From NCBI RefSeq assembly GCF_003814875.1, contig NZ_RKQF01000001.1, positions 5,332,001-5,396,000 on the forward strand: DNA of 64,000 bases, in the 5' to 3' direction. The position numbers and the translations under genes were made by a program. The notes under the pieces are model-generated. The model ran no database searches. It saw nothing but the letters and a program-made list of their open reading frames with translations, and was not told the DNA's origin. Positions 8,583-17,461 of this stretch are shown piece by piece. The DNA comes from Streptomyces sp. Ag109_O5-1. Its GTDB lineage: Bacteria; Actinomycetota; Actinomycetes; Streptomycetales; Streptomycetaceae. Positions within the stretch are counted from its first letter, which is position 1. Every line of letters starts with the position of its first letter.

Positions 8583-8877
8583 GATCCCTCCCGCGCCACC
8601 GGCCTCAGCAGACCCGGTCAGCATAGGATCGGCGACCCGCGCAGGACGGTCACTTCCCGCCCCTGCCAGGCAAGTTGCCCCCTGGTCTGCCCTTTCAGGG
8701 CGCCGCGTCAAACCCGGGCGGTACGGGGGCGTACGACGGTGGTTGGGTAGCCGCCCCCGGAATGATGAGCGAGGGGTGGATCTGTGCCACGGCTGAGGCG
8801 CATGGCCCCCTGCCGGAAGGCCTGGTCGTACTCGGGCCCGGCACAGATCCGCCGATCTCATCGGCAAGCGGCGGGGG
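8583..8877. other. Gene-free stretch with an 11-bp perfect inverted repeat
   Basis: No convincing gene is seen. GGATCTGTGCC at 8778-8788 is exactly repeated in inverse orientation at 8840-8850, with a 51-bp spacer. It lies between the kinase/LamG remnant and the start-less side (3' end) of the M15-like gene, so it could be a transcription end, a binding site or a transposition scar. Confidence 0.5.
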
Positions 8878-9408
8878 TCAGATGAAGGTCACGTCCCAGT
8901 GGACGCCGCCGCGCTTGGGGGTCTCGTAGACATACTCGAGGGAGATGCGGTCGAGGGTGCCGTACCAGCGGGGGTCGTTGCCGCGCGACTTGCCCTTGTG
9001 CTGGGTGGTCTTGATCCACTTGGTGAGGCAGGCGCCCTCGTCACGGGTACGCAGGTCGAGCTTGTATCCGTTGGCGTGGGAGCGGGGGCCGGCACTGTGG
9101 CCGGACTCGGTACCGCCGGTGATGGTGATCGTGCAGCGGCTGGCCCTCTTCAGGGCGATGACACCCTGGATGGTGCGGGCACGCACACCTTCGAGGGAGG
9201 TGCGGCCGGCGGGGTGCTTGATGCCGGCGGCGGCGAGCTGTGCGAGGGCCTGCCGATTGGTCAGCCGGGCGTTGCCGGCCGGGGTGCTGGTGCCGGCGGA
9301 GTGCCACTGCACGGGGTTCGCCTGGGCGGACGCCGGCAGGGCTCCGGGCAGGATCGCGACGCCCGCGAGCGCCGCACCGAGCATCAGGCTCTTGATCGTA
9401 TTTCGCAT
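8878..9408 (-). CDS. Secreted M15-like (peptidoglycan peptidase-type) protein
   Basis: A 176-aa protein from ATG 9408 with a clear signal peptide (MRNTIKSLMLGAALAGVA to about residue 29, ASA-QA). The mature part has the sequence TGGTESGHS and then SHANGYKLDLR, which resembles the SxHxxGxxxD zinc motif of M15/VanY-type peptidases, and ends with GGVHWDVTF, where the second metal-binding His would lie. Two cysteines (SRCTI, GACLT) may pair. The zinc site is inferred from these motifs only; a secreted protein without enzyme activity is possible. It lies next to, but probably apart from, the HTH/DUF397 pair. Confidence 0.6.
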   Translation of the reverse strand: MRNTIKSLMLGAALAGVAILPGALPASAQANPVQWHSAGTSTPAGNARLTNRQALAQLAAAGIKHPAGRTSLEGVRARTIQGVIALKRASRCTITITGGTESGHSAGPRSHANGYKLDLRTRDEGACLTKWIKTTQHKGKSRGNDPRWYGTLDRISLEYVYETPKRGGVHWDVTFI

Positions 9409-9448
9409 GACCCGCTTAACGACCTTGAGCACGGGCAGGTCACCGGGC

Positions 9449-9658
9449 CTACGCCTGATCCACCTCAACGGGGACCCCCGCGACGAAGACCGACCAGGCC
9501 GAGCGGCCGACGACGATGACCGGGCCGTCGGGGGTCTTGCTGTCACGGATGGGGACGACCGACATGAACTCGGGGGCGAATTCGAGGCAGTTGCCGCCGT
9601 CGTTGCCGCTGTAGCTGCTTTTGATCCACCTGGCTGCGCTGAGCTTGTGCCTGGTCAT
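9449..9658 (-). CDS. DUF397 domain protein (small partner of Scr1-type regulator)
   Basis: A 69-aa DUF397 protein with the hallmark W-x-K-S-S-Y-S (WIKSSYSGNDGGNCLE) near the N-terminus and the IRDSKTPDGPVI strand in the middle. In Streptomyces such proteins are encoded directly after DUF5753 HTH regulators, as here, and have been described as toxin-like or anti-regulator partners. ATG 9658 lies inside the 3' part of the HTH gene, a 116-bp overlap. Confidence 0.88.
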   Translation of the reverse strand: MTRHKLSAARWIKSSYSGNDGGNCLEFAPEFMSVVPIRDSKTPDGPVIVVGRSAWSVFVAGVPVEVDQA

Positions 9659-10460
9659 GGGTGCGCTCGTACCCTTCCATCGCCTCGCCGATCCAAGCGG
9701 CAGACTCGGGGGCCGCCAGGGCGTCGGCCCTGAGCACATCATAGGTCTGGCTGAGCCGGGTGAAGACTGCTGGATCGTCGGCGAAATGGCCCTGACTCAG
9801 CGATTCCGAGTACACCCAGCGGTGCCCATCGGGCAGCTCGATCAAGGACATTGACGTGGTCGGACGCACCACCCCCGGACGGTCGGCGGGTGCCAGCTGG
9901 ACACGGATGTTGGGGCGCTGCCCGACCGCGAGCAGATGCGCGCACTGGTCACGCATGACGGCCGCCGTCCCCACCACCTGCCGCAGGCAGCTCTCGTCCA
10001 GCACGGCGGCGTACAACGGACCGCCCTCGGCCATGAAGCGCTGCTGTCGGCTCAGCCGCGCCCGCACCTTCTCCTCGACCTCCGTCCCGCTCATGGTCTG
10101 GGAAAGCAGGGCGCGGGCGTAGTCCTCGGTCTGCAACAGACCGGGCACCACCAGCACTTGATACTCACGCAGTGCGACGGCCTCCGCATCCATCTCCGCC
10201 CTCCGCCTGAACCAATCCGGGTGCTCCACCTGCGGATACCAGTCGACGAGCCCCCACAGCCGTCCCAACGCCCCACCCGTGCCGAGCACTGCGTCCGCCC
10301 TCTTCGCGAGCGTGTCCTGCGGTACCCGCGTCCCCGCCTCCACCCGCGCCACCAGGGACCGGTCGCAGGGGATCTGTCTGGCCAGCGCCTCCTGCGTCAG
10401 AAGCGCGGCCTCGCGGAAGTGCCGTAGCAGCTCCCCGAAAATGGCGGCGTTGGTGATCAC
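9543..10460 (-). CDS. Scr1-type HTH regulator with DUF5753 domain
   Basis: A 305-aa regulator. The XRE HTH is near residues 9-65 (LLTQEALARQIPCDRSLVARVE) and the DUF5753 domain near 95-270 (VVPGLLQTEDYARALL, RVQLAPADRPG, SLIELPDG). GTG 10460 is supported by a GGAGGGGG tract upstream on the minus strand. The C-terminus is unusual: the frame reads on for about 38 residues past the ATG of the DUF397 gene, giving a Gln/Arg-rich tail (about residues 268-305), whereas such pairs usually overlap by only a few bases. Loss of the original stop by a small indel is likely. The gene at 10576 is divergent. Confidence 0.87.
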   Translation of the reverse strand: MITNAAIFGELLRHFREAALLTQEALARQIPCDRSLVARVEAGTRVPQDTLAKRADAVLGTGGALGRLWGLVDWYPQVEHPDWFRRRAEMDAEAVALREYQVLVVPGLLQTEDYARALLSQTMSGTEVEEKVRARLSRQQRFMAEGGPLYAAVLDESCLRQVVGTAAVMRDQCAHLLAVGQRPNIRVQLAPADRPGVVRPTTSMSLIELPDGHRWVYSESLSQGHFADDPAVFTRLSQTYDVLRADALAAPESAAWIGEAMEGYERTHDQAQAQRSQVDQKQLQRQRRRQLPRIRPRVHVGRPHP

Positions 10461-10575
10461 CGTCCCAAGCCCCCTCCGTGACAAGTGCCCGGTGTCACGC
10501 GCCGGGCATTGATACCGCCCGTTCCCGTCCGCGACGCTCGATACACCCAGAGTCACGAAGTGGCGCGGAGAGCAC

Positions 10576-11217
10576 ATGAACGAGGACAGCGAGAGTCGGA
10601 TCGAGGCGGGAACGGTCGTCTATGACCCCCGTTCGGACAAGGTCGGCGAGTACCGCGGCAACGCGGGCCCGTACGCCCTGCTGCGACCGGTCAGCGGCGG
10701 CCGGGAGTGGGAGGCGCGGCCGGAGTCGCTCCGGCCGGCGACGGCCGAGGAGCGGCTGAGTGCGGAGGTGCGGGCCGTCAACCGGCGTTCCAGTACGCCG
10801 GGTTACCCGGCCCTGGAGGCACCGGCGCCGGAACCTGTGCCCGGCTGCACCGCCTGCGCGGAGTTCGCGGCGCAGCGGGCGGGCGCCGAGGCGCGGTGCG
10901 ACGCGAGTGCGGCGACCGACGCCCACGTACTGCTGCGCAGACATCTGCGGAGGGACCACTGGGGGACCCACCCCCGCCGGACCTTCCGGTTCGTGCCGTA
11001 TCTGATCACGCAGGACGACACCGCCGAGCCGGAGTACGAGGCGTACTGCGTGTCCGGGGAGGAGGCGGACTGCGGGGCGGCGTCGGGGCCGTGTGCGTCG
11101 CCGGCGGCCGTGGAGGAGTGGCAGCGCGGGCACACCCGGGACACCCGGCATGTGCGCTACCGCCGCAGCTTCACCGACTACGCCGTCCTGGAGCCGGAGG
11201 GCACGCGGCGGTCCTGA
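10576..11217 (+). CDS. Hypothetical protein with Cys/His-rich DUF7848-like C-terminal half
   Basis: A 213-aa protein of unknown function. Residues 1-60 (AGTVVYDPRSDKVGEYRG) resemble a small module found in other Streptomyces proteins near Scr1/DUF397 loci. The middle has a CTAC pair and a cluster HVLLRRHLRRDHW, and the C-terminal part (CVSGEEADCGAASGPC...HTRDTRH) has cysteines and histidines suited to metal binding. Good codon bias and its position directly divergent from an Scr1-type regulator support a real gene. No transmembrane segment is seen. Confidence 0.75.
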   Translation: MNEDSESRIEAGTVVYDPRSDKVGEYRGNAGPYALLRPVSGGREWEARPESLRPATAEERLSAEVRAVNRRSSTPGYPALEAPAPEPVPGCTACAEFAAQRAGAEARCDASAATDAHVLLRRHLRRDHWGTHPRRTFRFVPYLITQDDTAEPEYEAYCVSGEEADCGAASGPCASPAAVEEWQRGHTRDTRHVRYRRSFTDYAVLEPEGTRRS

Positions 11218-11223
11218 CGCCGG

Positions 11224-11598
11224 TCAGCACGGCCGGTCCGGCAGGTGTTCCTTCGCCCACTCGCCGAGTTCCTTGAGCGAGGGCTCCAGTGCGGCCCCCG
11301 CGGCGGTCAGGCGGTACGAGACCCGCAGCGGCGGGCCCTCGTCGACCTCGCGTACGACGAGTCCCGCGGCGGCGAGTTCGGCGAGGCGGTCGGAGAGCAT
11401 GCGTTCGCTGATGCCGGGGATGGCGCGCCGCAGGTTGGCGAAGTGCGTCGGCTGGTCCAGCAGGACGGAGAGAATCGGGCCGTTCCAGCGCTTTCCGAGC
11501 ACCTGGAAGACGCGCGTGATGCCGGCGTCCACGCCTTTGCACTGTTCCGGGTCATGGGCCTGCTCCAACGCCATGGGATCAGGGTACAGCCCCACCAT
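11224..11598 (-). CDS. HxlR family winged-helix regulator
   Basis: A 124-aa regulator with the HxlR signature: cysteine near the N-terminus (PEQCKGVDA), GKRWNGPILSVLL, then RRAIPGISERMLSDRLAELAAAGLVVRE. A second in-frame ATG (11574) is an alternative start. It is divergent from the azoreductase gene at 11714, and the AT-rich gap 11599-11713 must carry both promoters. HxlR proteins near flavin reductases often answer to thiol or quinone stress through the N-terminal Cys, so repression of the azoreductase is a reasonable inference. Confidence 0.9.
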   Translation of the reverse strand: MVGLYPDPMALEQAHDPEQCKGVDAGITRVFQVLGKRWNGPILSVLLDQPTHFANLRRAIPGISERMLSDRLAELAAAGLVVREVDEGPPLRVSYRLTAAGAALEPSLKELGEWAKEHLPDRPC

Positions 11599-11713
11599 GG
11601 GATGGCTGAAAAAAAGTAAGCACCTGTGTTATCTATAGCTGAGTACGAATTCTCAGCCCGCGCGACCCGCGCCGGGCTCGTTGTCCCGTTGTCCCGCTTG
11701 TCTGGAGCCCCCC

Positions 11714-12364
11714 ATGGCTACCCTTCTTCACATCGACTCGTCGCTCCTCCCGGGCCAGGCCTCCGCCTCCCGCGCCGTCACCGACGCCTTCCGCAAGGCG
11801 TGGCAGGAGCAGCACCCCGACGGCACGGTGATCTACCGCGACCTGGCGGCGGAGCCGGTGCCGCACATCACCGCGGACGCCCACCTCGCCGGTTTCGTGG
11901 ACCCCGCCGACCACACCCCCGGGCAGGCGGCCGCCTTCGCGGACCGGGTGAAGCTGATCGAGGAACTGGAGCAGGCGGACGCGGTGCTCATAGGCGCCCC
12001 GATGTACAACTTCACGATCCCGTCGACGCTGAAGGCGTGGCTGGACAACGTGGCGCTGTTCGGCCGCACGATGGGCGAGAACCCCTCCGCCAAGGGAACT
12101 CCGGTCACCGTCGTGGCCAGCCGCGGCGGCTCCTACGCGCCGGGCACCCCGCGGGAGCCGTTCGAGTACGTCCAGAACTACCTGTCCGCGGCTCTCGGCG
12201 ACGGTCTCGGCCTCGACGTCGACTTCATCGTGCCGGAGCTGACCATGGCCCCGCAGAACCCGGCCATGTCCGAGCTCGTGCCGCTCTACGAGGCCTCTCG
12301 CGAGCGCGCCCTCCAGGAGGCGGCGACCAAGGGCAAGGACCTGGCGGAGCGTCTCGCCGCATAA
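11714..12364 (+). CDS. azoR: FMN-dependent NADH-azoreductase
   Basis: A flavodoxin-fold NAD(P)H:quinone/azo reductase of 216 aa. The FMN phosphate loop is SSLLPGQASASR (residues about 8-19), the flavin contacts are in APMYNFTIPSTLKAWLDNV (about 95-113) and SRGGSY (about 135-140). It normally works as a cytosolic dimer reducing quinones and azo compounds by two electrons. ATG 11714 is used. It is divergent from an HxlR regulator that probably controls it. Confidence 0.92.
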   Translation: MATLLHIDSSLLPGQASASRAVTDAFRKAWQEQHPDGTVIYRDLAAEPVPHITADAHLAGFVDPADHTPGQAAAFADRVKLIEELEQADAVLIGAPMYNFTIPSTLKAWLDNVALFGRTMGENPSAKGTPVTVVASRGGSYAPGTPREPFEYVQNYLSAALGDGLGLDVDFIVPELTMAPQNPAMSELVPLYEASRERALQEAATKGKDLAERLAA

Positions 12365-12484
12365 CCCCTGGTCCGGGCCTCGACCAGGCCGTGGATTGGG
12401 CCGAACGGCCCAGCAGGGTGTGCAGGTGCGGTGTCGGGCGGGATGTTCTGGGTCACACATCTCCCCGACACCAAGGAGGCTTTC

Positions 12485-12736
12485 ATGCGCATCCGCGTTC
12501 TCGCCGCCACCGGCGCCCTCGCCACGGCCCTCGTCCTCACCGGCTCCACCGCCGCTTTCGCCGGCGACGACGACGGCGGCGCCAGCGCCCACGCCGCCGC
12601 GATCGGCAGCCCGGGCTTCCTGTCGGGCAACGTCGTCCAGTTCCCGATCGACATCTCGACCAACATCTGCGGCAACACCCTCAACCCCGCCGGCCTGCTC
12701 AACCCGGCGGGCGGCAACATCTGCGTCAACAAGTAA
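12485..12736 (+). CDS. Short chaplin
   Basis: A secreted 83-aa protein: signal peptide (residues 1 to about 26, ending AFA-GD) and one chaplin domain with the two conserved cysteines in NICGNTLN and NICVNK and the core IGSPGFLSGNVVQ. Short chaplins assemble into amyloid fibrils on aerial hyphae and spores of Streptomyces. The start at ATG 12485 has a perfect AAGGAGG site 5 bases upstream. No sortase signal or long-chaplin repeat is present. The 120-bp gap after the azoreductase suggests its own promoter. Confidence 0.93.
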   Translation: MRIRVLAATGALATALVLTGSTAAFAGDDDGGASAHAAAIGSPGFLSGNVVQFPIDISTNICGNTLNPAGLLNPAGGNICVNK

Positions 12737-12905
12737 CGGCCCCGTCGGTTCCCGACAGATCCGTTCGAGGGAGCTTCCGGAGGACACCGGTCCTCCGGAG
12801 CTCCCCGACCGCGTGCGGTGCGTGCAGGTTGTACGCCGGTGAGCCGTCCGAAGCGGACAGTGCGCCCCTGGGCCGGACCGGGCGCGATCCCGACACTTAC
12901 CTCGT

Positions 12906-14279
12906 ATGACGACTACCACCAGTGTCGCCCCCGAGTACGGCGACCGGGTCATCGCCGTGGAGGCGGCGGGCTCGGAACCGATCCCCGACGCCGAACGCCA
13001 CGGCGGCCCGCTCCAGTTGCTGTGGACCTGGGCATCCCCCAACATCGAGTTCGCGACCGTCTACATCGGCGTGATCGCGGTCCTCTTCTTCGGCCTCGAC
13101 TTCTGGACGGCGACCGCCGCGATCCTGCTGGGCTCCGCGATCGGCGCGGTCACCCAGGGCCTGCTGTCGCTGGACGGGCCCCGGTTCGGTGTCCCGCAGA
13201 TGGTGATCGGCCGCTTCTCCTTCGGCTTCCTGGGCAACATCCTGCCTTCCGCCGCCAACGGCCTGCTCGCGGGCGTCGGCTGGTTCGCGGTGAACAGCGT
13301 GAGCGCGGCCTTCGCCCTGAACACGCTGACCGGACTGCGGCCGCTGCCCGCTCTCCTCCTGGTCGTGGTCGCCGAGATCCTGATCGGCTTCATCGGCCAC
13401 AACTTCGTGCACACCTTCGAGAAGTACGCGTTCCCGGCGCTCGCGGTGATCTTCCTGCTGGCCGGGGTGTGGACGTTCAAGGACGCCGACCTCGGCGGTG
13501 GCGGCTCGGGCGGCGGCATCGGCGGCTTCCTGCTCGCGTTCAGCGCGGCCTGGGGGTACGCGGCCGGCTGGAACCCGTACGCCTCGGACTACTCGCGCTA
13601 TCTGCCGCGCACGGCGAACAAGGCGAAGACGGCCCTGTGGCCGGCCGTCGGCCTGTTCGTGTCGGTGTCGATCGTCGCCGTCATCGGCGCGGCCTCGGCC
13701 ACCATCGTCGCCCCGAAGGACGCCACCCCGACGGCGGCCTTCACCGGTCACCTGCCCGGCTGGCTCGGCGACCTGGTGCTGATCGCCATCATGCTCGGCG
13801 GGGTCTCCGCGAACGCGCTCAACGTGTACTCCGGTGCGATCTCGATCGCGTCCTTCGGACTGAAGCTCCCCACCTGGCTGAGCCGCGGCGCGCTGGTCGT
13901 GGTGTCGGGCGTCGCCGGTACGGCGGCGGCCTGGGCCTCGCTGGACGACGCGGGGGCGGCCTACGAGGGGTTCCTGCTGGTCATCGCGTACTGGGTGGCG
14001 CCCTGGCTGGGCGTGGTCCTGGTGGAGCGGTGGCTCCAGGGCCGTACCGCGACGGACGAGGACCTGGCCGCCCGGCTGACCGACCGCTCCTTCACCAACT
14101 GGCCGGGCCTGGCCGCCCTGTTGATGGGCGTGGCGGTGTCCGTCCCGCTCTTCTCCAACCAGGAGGACTACGTGGGATACGTCCCGAAGCACTGGACGTC
14201 CTTCGGTGACATCACCCCAGTGGTCGGCTTCGCGGTCAGCGCCCTGCTGTACGCGGCCCTGCGCAAGCGCCCTCGCTAG
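12906..14279 (+). CDS. NCS1-type purine/cytosine permease
   Basis: A 457-aa membrane transporter of the nucleobase:cation symporter-1 family with about 12 hydrophobic helices. Typical features are the N-terminal WTWASPNIEFATVYIGV, the glycine-rich FGVPQMVIGRFSFG, and the AAGWNPYASDYSRYLP segment in TM6, the family signature. The substrate is not determined by sequence; purines, cytosine or allantoin-type compounds are transported by relatives. It is monocistronic and followed by a repeat element. Confidence 0.9.
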   Translation: MTTTTSVAPEYGDRVIAVEAAGSEPIPDAERHGGPLQLLWTWASPNIEFATVYIGVIAVLFFGLDFWTATAAILLGSAIGAVTQGLLSLDGPRFGVPQMVIGRFSFGFLGNILPSAANGLLAGVGWFAVNSVSAAFALNTLTGLRPLPALLLVVVAEILIGFIGHNFVHTFEKYAFPALAVIFLLAGVWTFKDADLGGGGSGGGIGGFLLAFSAAWGYAAGWNPYASDYSRYLPRTANKAKTALWPAVGLFVSVSIVAVIGAASATIVAPKDATPTAAFTGHLPGWLGDLVLIAIMLGGVSANALNVYSGAISIASFGLKLPTWLSRGALVVVSGVAGTAAAWASLDDAGAAYEGFLLVIAYWVAPWLGVVLVERWLQGRTATDEDLAARLTDRSFTNWPGLAALLMGVAVSVPLFSNQEDYVGYVPKHWTSFGDITPVVGFAVSALLYAALRKRPR

Positions 14280-14281
14280 CA

Positions 14282-14360
14282 GCGCCCCGTCAGGGGCGCG
14301 GGGCTGTATCGACATGCGGCTGCGCCGCGTGGGCGCGACCAGCCCCCACCTGCCCGCACC
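14282..14360 (+). repeat. Intergenic repeat, copy 1
   Basis: GCGCCCC-GTCA-GGGGCGC forms a stem-loop and is followed by GGGCTGTATCGACATGCGG, CGCCGCGTGGGCGCGACC and AGCCCCCACC. The same order is found at 23679-23768, 58283-58363 (both inverted) and in shorter form at 53948-53999. The hairpin may end transcription of the permease gene. Confidence 0.75.
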
Positions 14361-14397
14361 CGACCGACGACCCGCCCCGGCCCTCCCAGCGGAGCGC

Positions 14398-15405
14398 CTA
14401 GTCGTCGTCCCGCAGCCGGCGCCAGATCCGGCTGCGGTGCAGCAGGAAGAGCGAGCCGACCACGGCGACCAGCTGGAGTCCGACGGCGAGCAGCCAGAAC
14501 TCGTCCCTGGTCTCCAGCCGGTTCGTCAGGAACTCGAAGTTCATGCCGAAGAACCCGGTCAGGAACGACAGCGGCAGGAAGATCACCGACACGATGGCCA
14601 GCCGGTTGATCACACCGTTCTGTTCGCCCGCCACCAGCGAGCCGTAACTGGCGAAGGCCCGGCGGGTGGCGTCCTGGAGCGCCTCGATGTCCGCGAGGAC
14701 CAGGCGCGCCGCGCGCTGGAACTCCTGGGCGAGCCGCTGCCGCTCCTCCGGGAAGTCGCGGCTCATCATCCTGCGGGTGATCACCTCGTCGACGCCCTGG
14801 AGGTAGGGCAGCAGCGCGTGGTGCAGGACGGCGGAGTGGCGGCGCAGCTGGGACAGCCGGTAGATCTGCTCGGGGCGCCGCCCCTGGAACATGTCGTCCT
14901 CCAGCTCCTCCACCTGGAGCAGCGCGTGCACCGCGGCACGGCGGAACGTCGTGAGCGCCTCCTGGAGCAGCAGGAACAGCGTGGCCACGGCGTCGTGCGG
15001 CCGCTCCCGCCGCACCAGTGCCCTGATGTCCCCCGCCAGGCCGGCCCGGCGGCCCCGGTGCGCGACCACCAGGTAGCGCTCGGAGGCCAGGGCGTGCACA
15101 TGGACGACCTGGGCGTCATGGACGACCGGTACGACGAACCCGGCGATCTCGCCCAGGAAGTCCGCCCGCGGGGGCGCGTCCCGGGTGCCGAACCACTCCA
15201 GGTCCTCGTCGTCCAGTCCGAGCCGCCGGACCACCGGCTCCTCCGCCGGGCCTTCCTCGGCCGGGCCCTCCTCCGCCGGGCTCTCCTCCTCGGGCAGTTC
15301 GACACCGAGGAGCAGGAACGGATCCGTGGCCAGCCGCCGACGTGCCTCCGCCACGGAGATCCGCGCGGTGCCCCCGTCCGGCACCGACACCATCGTCACG
15401 ATCAT
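14398..15405 (-). CDS. CorA family divalent cation transporter
   Basis: A 335-aa CorA-type magnesium/cobalt channel. The N-terminal part is acidic (residues about 35-60, repeated EEGPAEE), a long alpha-helical cytosolic domain follows, and the two C-terminal membrane helices are joined by the family signature GMNF (in FFGMNFEF). The loop is followed by charged residues rather than the classic MPEL. ATG 15405 is used; an upstream in-frame start exists but adds no domain. It is convergent with the permease. Confidence 0.9.
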   Translation of the reverse strand: MIVTMVSVPDGGTARISVAEARRRLATDPFLLLGVELPEEESPAEEGPAEEGPAEEPVVRRLGLDDEDLEWFGTRDAPPRADFLGEIAGFVVPVVHDAQVVHVHALASERYLVVAHRGRRAGLAGDIRALVRRERPHDAVATLFLLLQEALTTFRRAAVHALLQVEELEDDMFQGRRPEQIYRLSQLRRHSAVLHHALLPYLQGVDEVITRRMMSRDFPEERQRLAQEFQRAARLVLADIEALQDATRRAFASYGSLVAGEQNGVINRLAIVSVIFLPLSFLTGFFGMNFEFLTNRLETRDEFWLLAVGLQLVAVVGSLFLLHRSRIWRRLRDDD

Positions 15406-15520
15406 CGCCCTCACCGCCCGCGGCCCACGGTCCCAGCGTGCGGGCGCTCCGCGGCCCCCGCACTCGGGTGCGCTCATGTGCCGCGCGGTACGGCCCCGAA
15501 CGGGTGAGGCCCCGGTGCCC

Positions 15521-16900
15521 TCAGGCCACCGTCCGCAGCCCGCCCGCCGCCGCTGTGCCCGTGCCCCGCACCACCCGGTGCGCGCAGGCCGCCGTGAGCA
15601 GTTCGCCCAGCAGGTCCGGGTCGTCGATCTCCAGGCCGAGCAGGGACTCGATGCGTTCCAGGCGCTGGTAGAGGGACTGACGGCCGATGTGGAGAAGGGC
15701 GGCCGTGCGGGTCGGGGAGCAGCCGTGGCGCAGATGGGTCTCCAGGGTGCGGACCAGGTCGCTGGCGTGGGCCGCCTCCCAGTCGAGCAGCGGGCCGAGG
15801 GTGTGCCGGACGAGGGCGGCGAGGCGTTCCCGGTTGGCCGCGACCCCGCCCCGGGTGAGCTCGCGCTCCAGGGCGAGGGCGCGGGCGGAGGTGACCAACG
15901 GGCCTTCGGGGGCGGCGGGTTCGGCGGGCGGCACGGTCAGCGCGAGTTCGAGGGTGGTCCGGGCCGCGCGCAGCGTCTCGCTCCAGTGCAGCCAGCCGCC
16001 GGCCGCCTCGACGGCATGGCCGACGGCAACGGTGAGCCCGGGCCCGGCGACCGCACGGAAGGCCTCCTGAACGGCACGGACGGAGTCACCGGAGCCGAGA
16101 CCCCCGCCGACACCCGCGCCGACACCCGCACCCCTGCCACCCCGGCTGCCGCCGGCACGAGCACCGTCGGCAGCACCGCCCCGCCCGGCGCCCGTGCCGG
16201 CGCTGCCCCGGCCCCGCCCGCCCGGCAGCGCGACCAGTGCCAGGACGTCGCCGGGGAACGCCGCTCGCAGCACCGCCGTTCCGCCCAGCAGCCGTACCGC
16301 CCGGTCCACGGCCCCGGTCTCCCGTGTCCCGTGCACCGACACCCCGATCAGCCGTGCCCCGGGCCCCGGACGGAACCCGGCGAGCGCCGACCGGGCCTCC
16401 ACCTCGGGCTGGTTCAGGGCGGCCCGGTCGGCCAGGTCGGCCAGCAGGGCCGCCGTGTGGTCGTCGCCCCAGGGCCGTAGCACCGACCGCCCGGACAGTC
16501 CGCGCGCGACGATCGCCCGGTTGGCGGCCTCGGCGATCCGGACGAAGGGCACCACCCGGTGCAGGGCCAGCAGGGGCAGGCCCAGCCGGCGGGCCTCGTC
16601 GGTCACCTCCGTGGGCATGGCCGGCAGCGAGCGGCCGACCTCCACCGCGAGCCCGGCCGCACCGCGCGCGGCCAGCTCCCGGACGTACCGGCGGCGGACC
16701 TCGTCACCGGCGTCGGTGAGCCCGAAGCCGTTGGTGAGCAGCAGTTCGCCGCCGTCGAGGAAGTTGGCGCCCTCGTAGACCTCGCTGGAGTGGACCCAGC
16801 GCACGGGGCGGTCCAACGCGCTCTCCCCGGCGAGCAGTTCGGGGCGGGCCGCCCGCACCGGATCAAGAGCGAGGACTTCACGGAGGGTGAGTGCGGGCAC
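15521..16900 (-). CDS. PucR family transcriptional regulator
   Basis: A 459-aa regulator with an N-terminal PucR domain (residues about 5-125; SSEVYEGANFLDGGELLLTNGFGL), a central variable region, and a C-terminal PucR-type HTH (HIGRQSLYQRLERIESLLG, near 415-433). GTG 16900 is set by GGAGG five bases upstream. Between about residues 223 and 278 it carries a low-complexity Gly/Arg/Ala insert, longer than usual. It is divergent from the deaminase-oxygenase pair, so regulation of purine or related nitrogen metabolism is likely. Confidence 0.9.
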   Translation of the reverse strand: MPALTLREVLALDPVRAARPELLAGESALDRPVRWVHSSEVYEGANFLDGGELLLTNGFGLTDAGDEVRRRYVRELAARGAAGLAVEVGRSLPAMPTEVTDEARRLGLPLLALHRVVPFVRIAEAANRAIVARGLSGRSVLRPWGDDHTAALLADLADRAALNQPEVEARSALAGFRPGPGARLIGVSVHGTRETGAVDRAVRLLGGTAVLRAAFPGDVLALVALPGGRGRGSAGTGAGRGGAADGARAGGSRGGRGAGVGAGVGGGLGSGDSVRAVQEAFRAVAGPGLTVAVGHAVEAAGGWLHWSETLRAARTTLELALTVPPAEPAAPEGPLVTSARALALERELTRGGVAANRERLAALVRHTLGPLLDWEAAHASDLVRTLETHLRHGCSPTRTAALLHIGRQSLYQRLERIESLLGLEIDDPDLLGELLTAACAHRVVRGTGTAAAGGLRTVA

Positions 16901-17011
16901 GGGGACCTCCAGGGTGCCGGTCGCGGCGCTGACATTTCGTCCGGCCGCGGGTTGCCCGGAGGGTACTTTCCGCACGTTGCCCTCGTGTTTCGACCACAGG
17001 AGAGTGGAGAC

Positions 17012-17461
17012 ATGGATCAGTCGCAAGCCCACACCTGGCTCGCCACCGCCGTCGCCGAGGCCCGCGCCGGACTCGCCGAGGGAGGCATCCCGATCGGCGC
17101 CGCGCTCTACGGCGCCGACGGCGCACTGCTCGGCCGCGGGCACAACCGGCGGGTGCAGGACGGCGACCCCTCGATGCACGCGGAGACGGCCGCCTTCCGC
17201 GCCGCGGGCCGGCAGCGGACGTACCGGGGCACCACCATGGTGACCACCCTGTCGCCGTGCTGGTACTGCTCCGGCCTGGTCCGCCAGTTCGGGATCTCCC
17301 GGGTCGTGATCGGCGAGGCGGCCACCTTCCACGGCGGCCACGACTGGCTCGCCGAGCACGGCGTGGAGGTCGTCCTGCTGGACGACCCGGAGTGCGTCGC
17401 GATGATGCGCGACTTCATCAAAGACAACCCGGCCCTGTGGAACGAGGACATCGGTGAGTGA
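17012..17461 (+). CDS. Zinc-dependent nucleoside/cytosine deaminase
   Basis: A 149-aa cytidine-deaminase-superfamily enzyme. Zinc ligands are H56 (in MHAE, with E58 as proton shuttle) and C83/C86 (SPCWYC). The C-terminal EHGVEVVLLDDPECVAMMRDF resembles fungal-type cytosine deaminases and bacterial guanine/cytosine deaminases. It overlaps the next gene by 8 bp, so both are co-translated, and it faces the PucR regulator. The exact base is not decided by the sequence. Confidence 0.9.
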   Translation: MDQSQAHTWLATAVAEARAGLAEGGIPIGAALYGADGALLGRGHNRRVQDGDPSMHAETAAFRAAGRQRTYRGTTMVTTLSPCWYCSGLVRQFGISRVVIGEAATFHGGHDWLAEHGVEVVLLDDPECVAMMRDFIKDNPALWNEDIGE

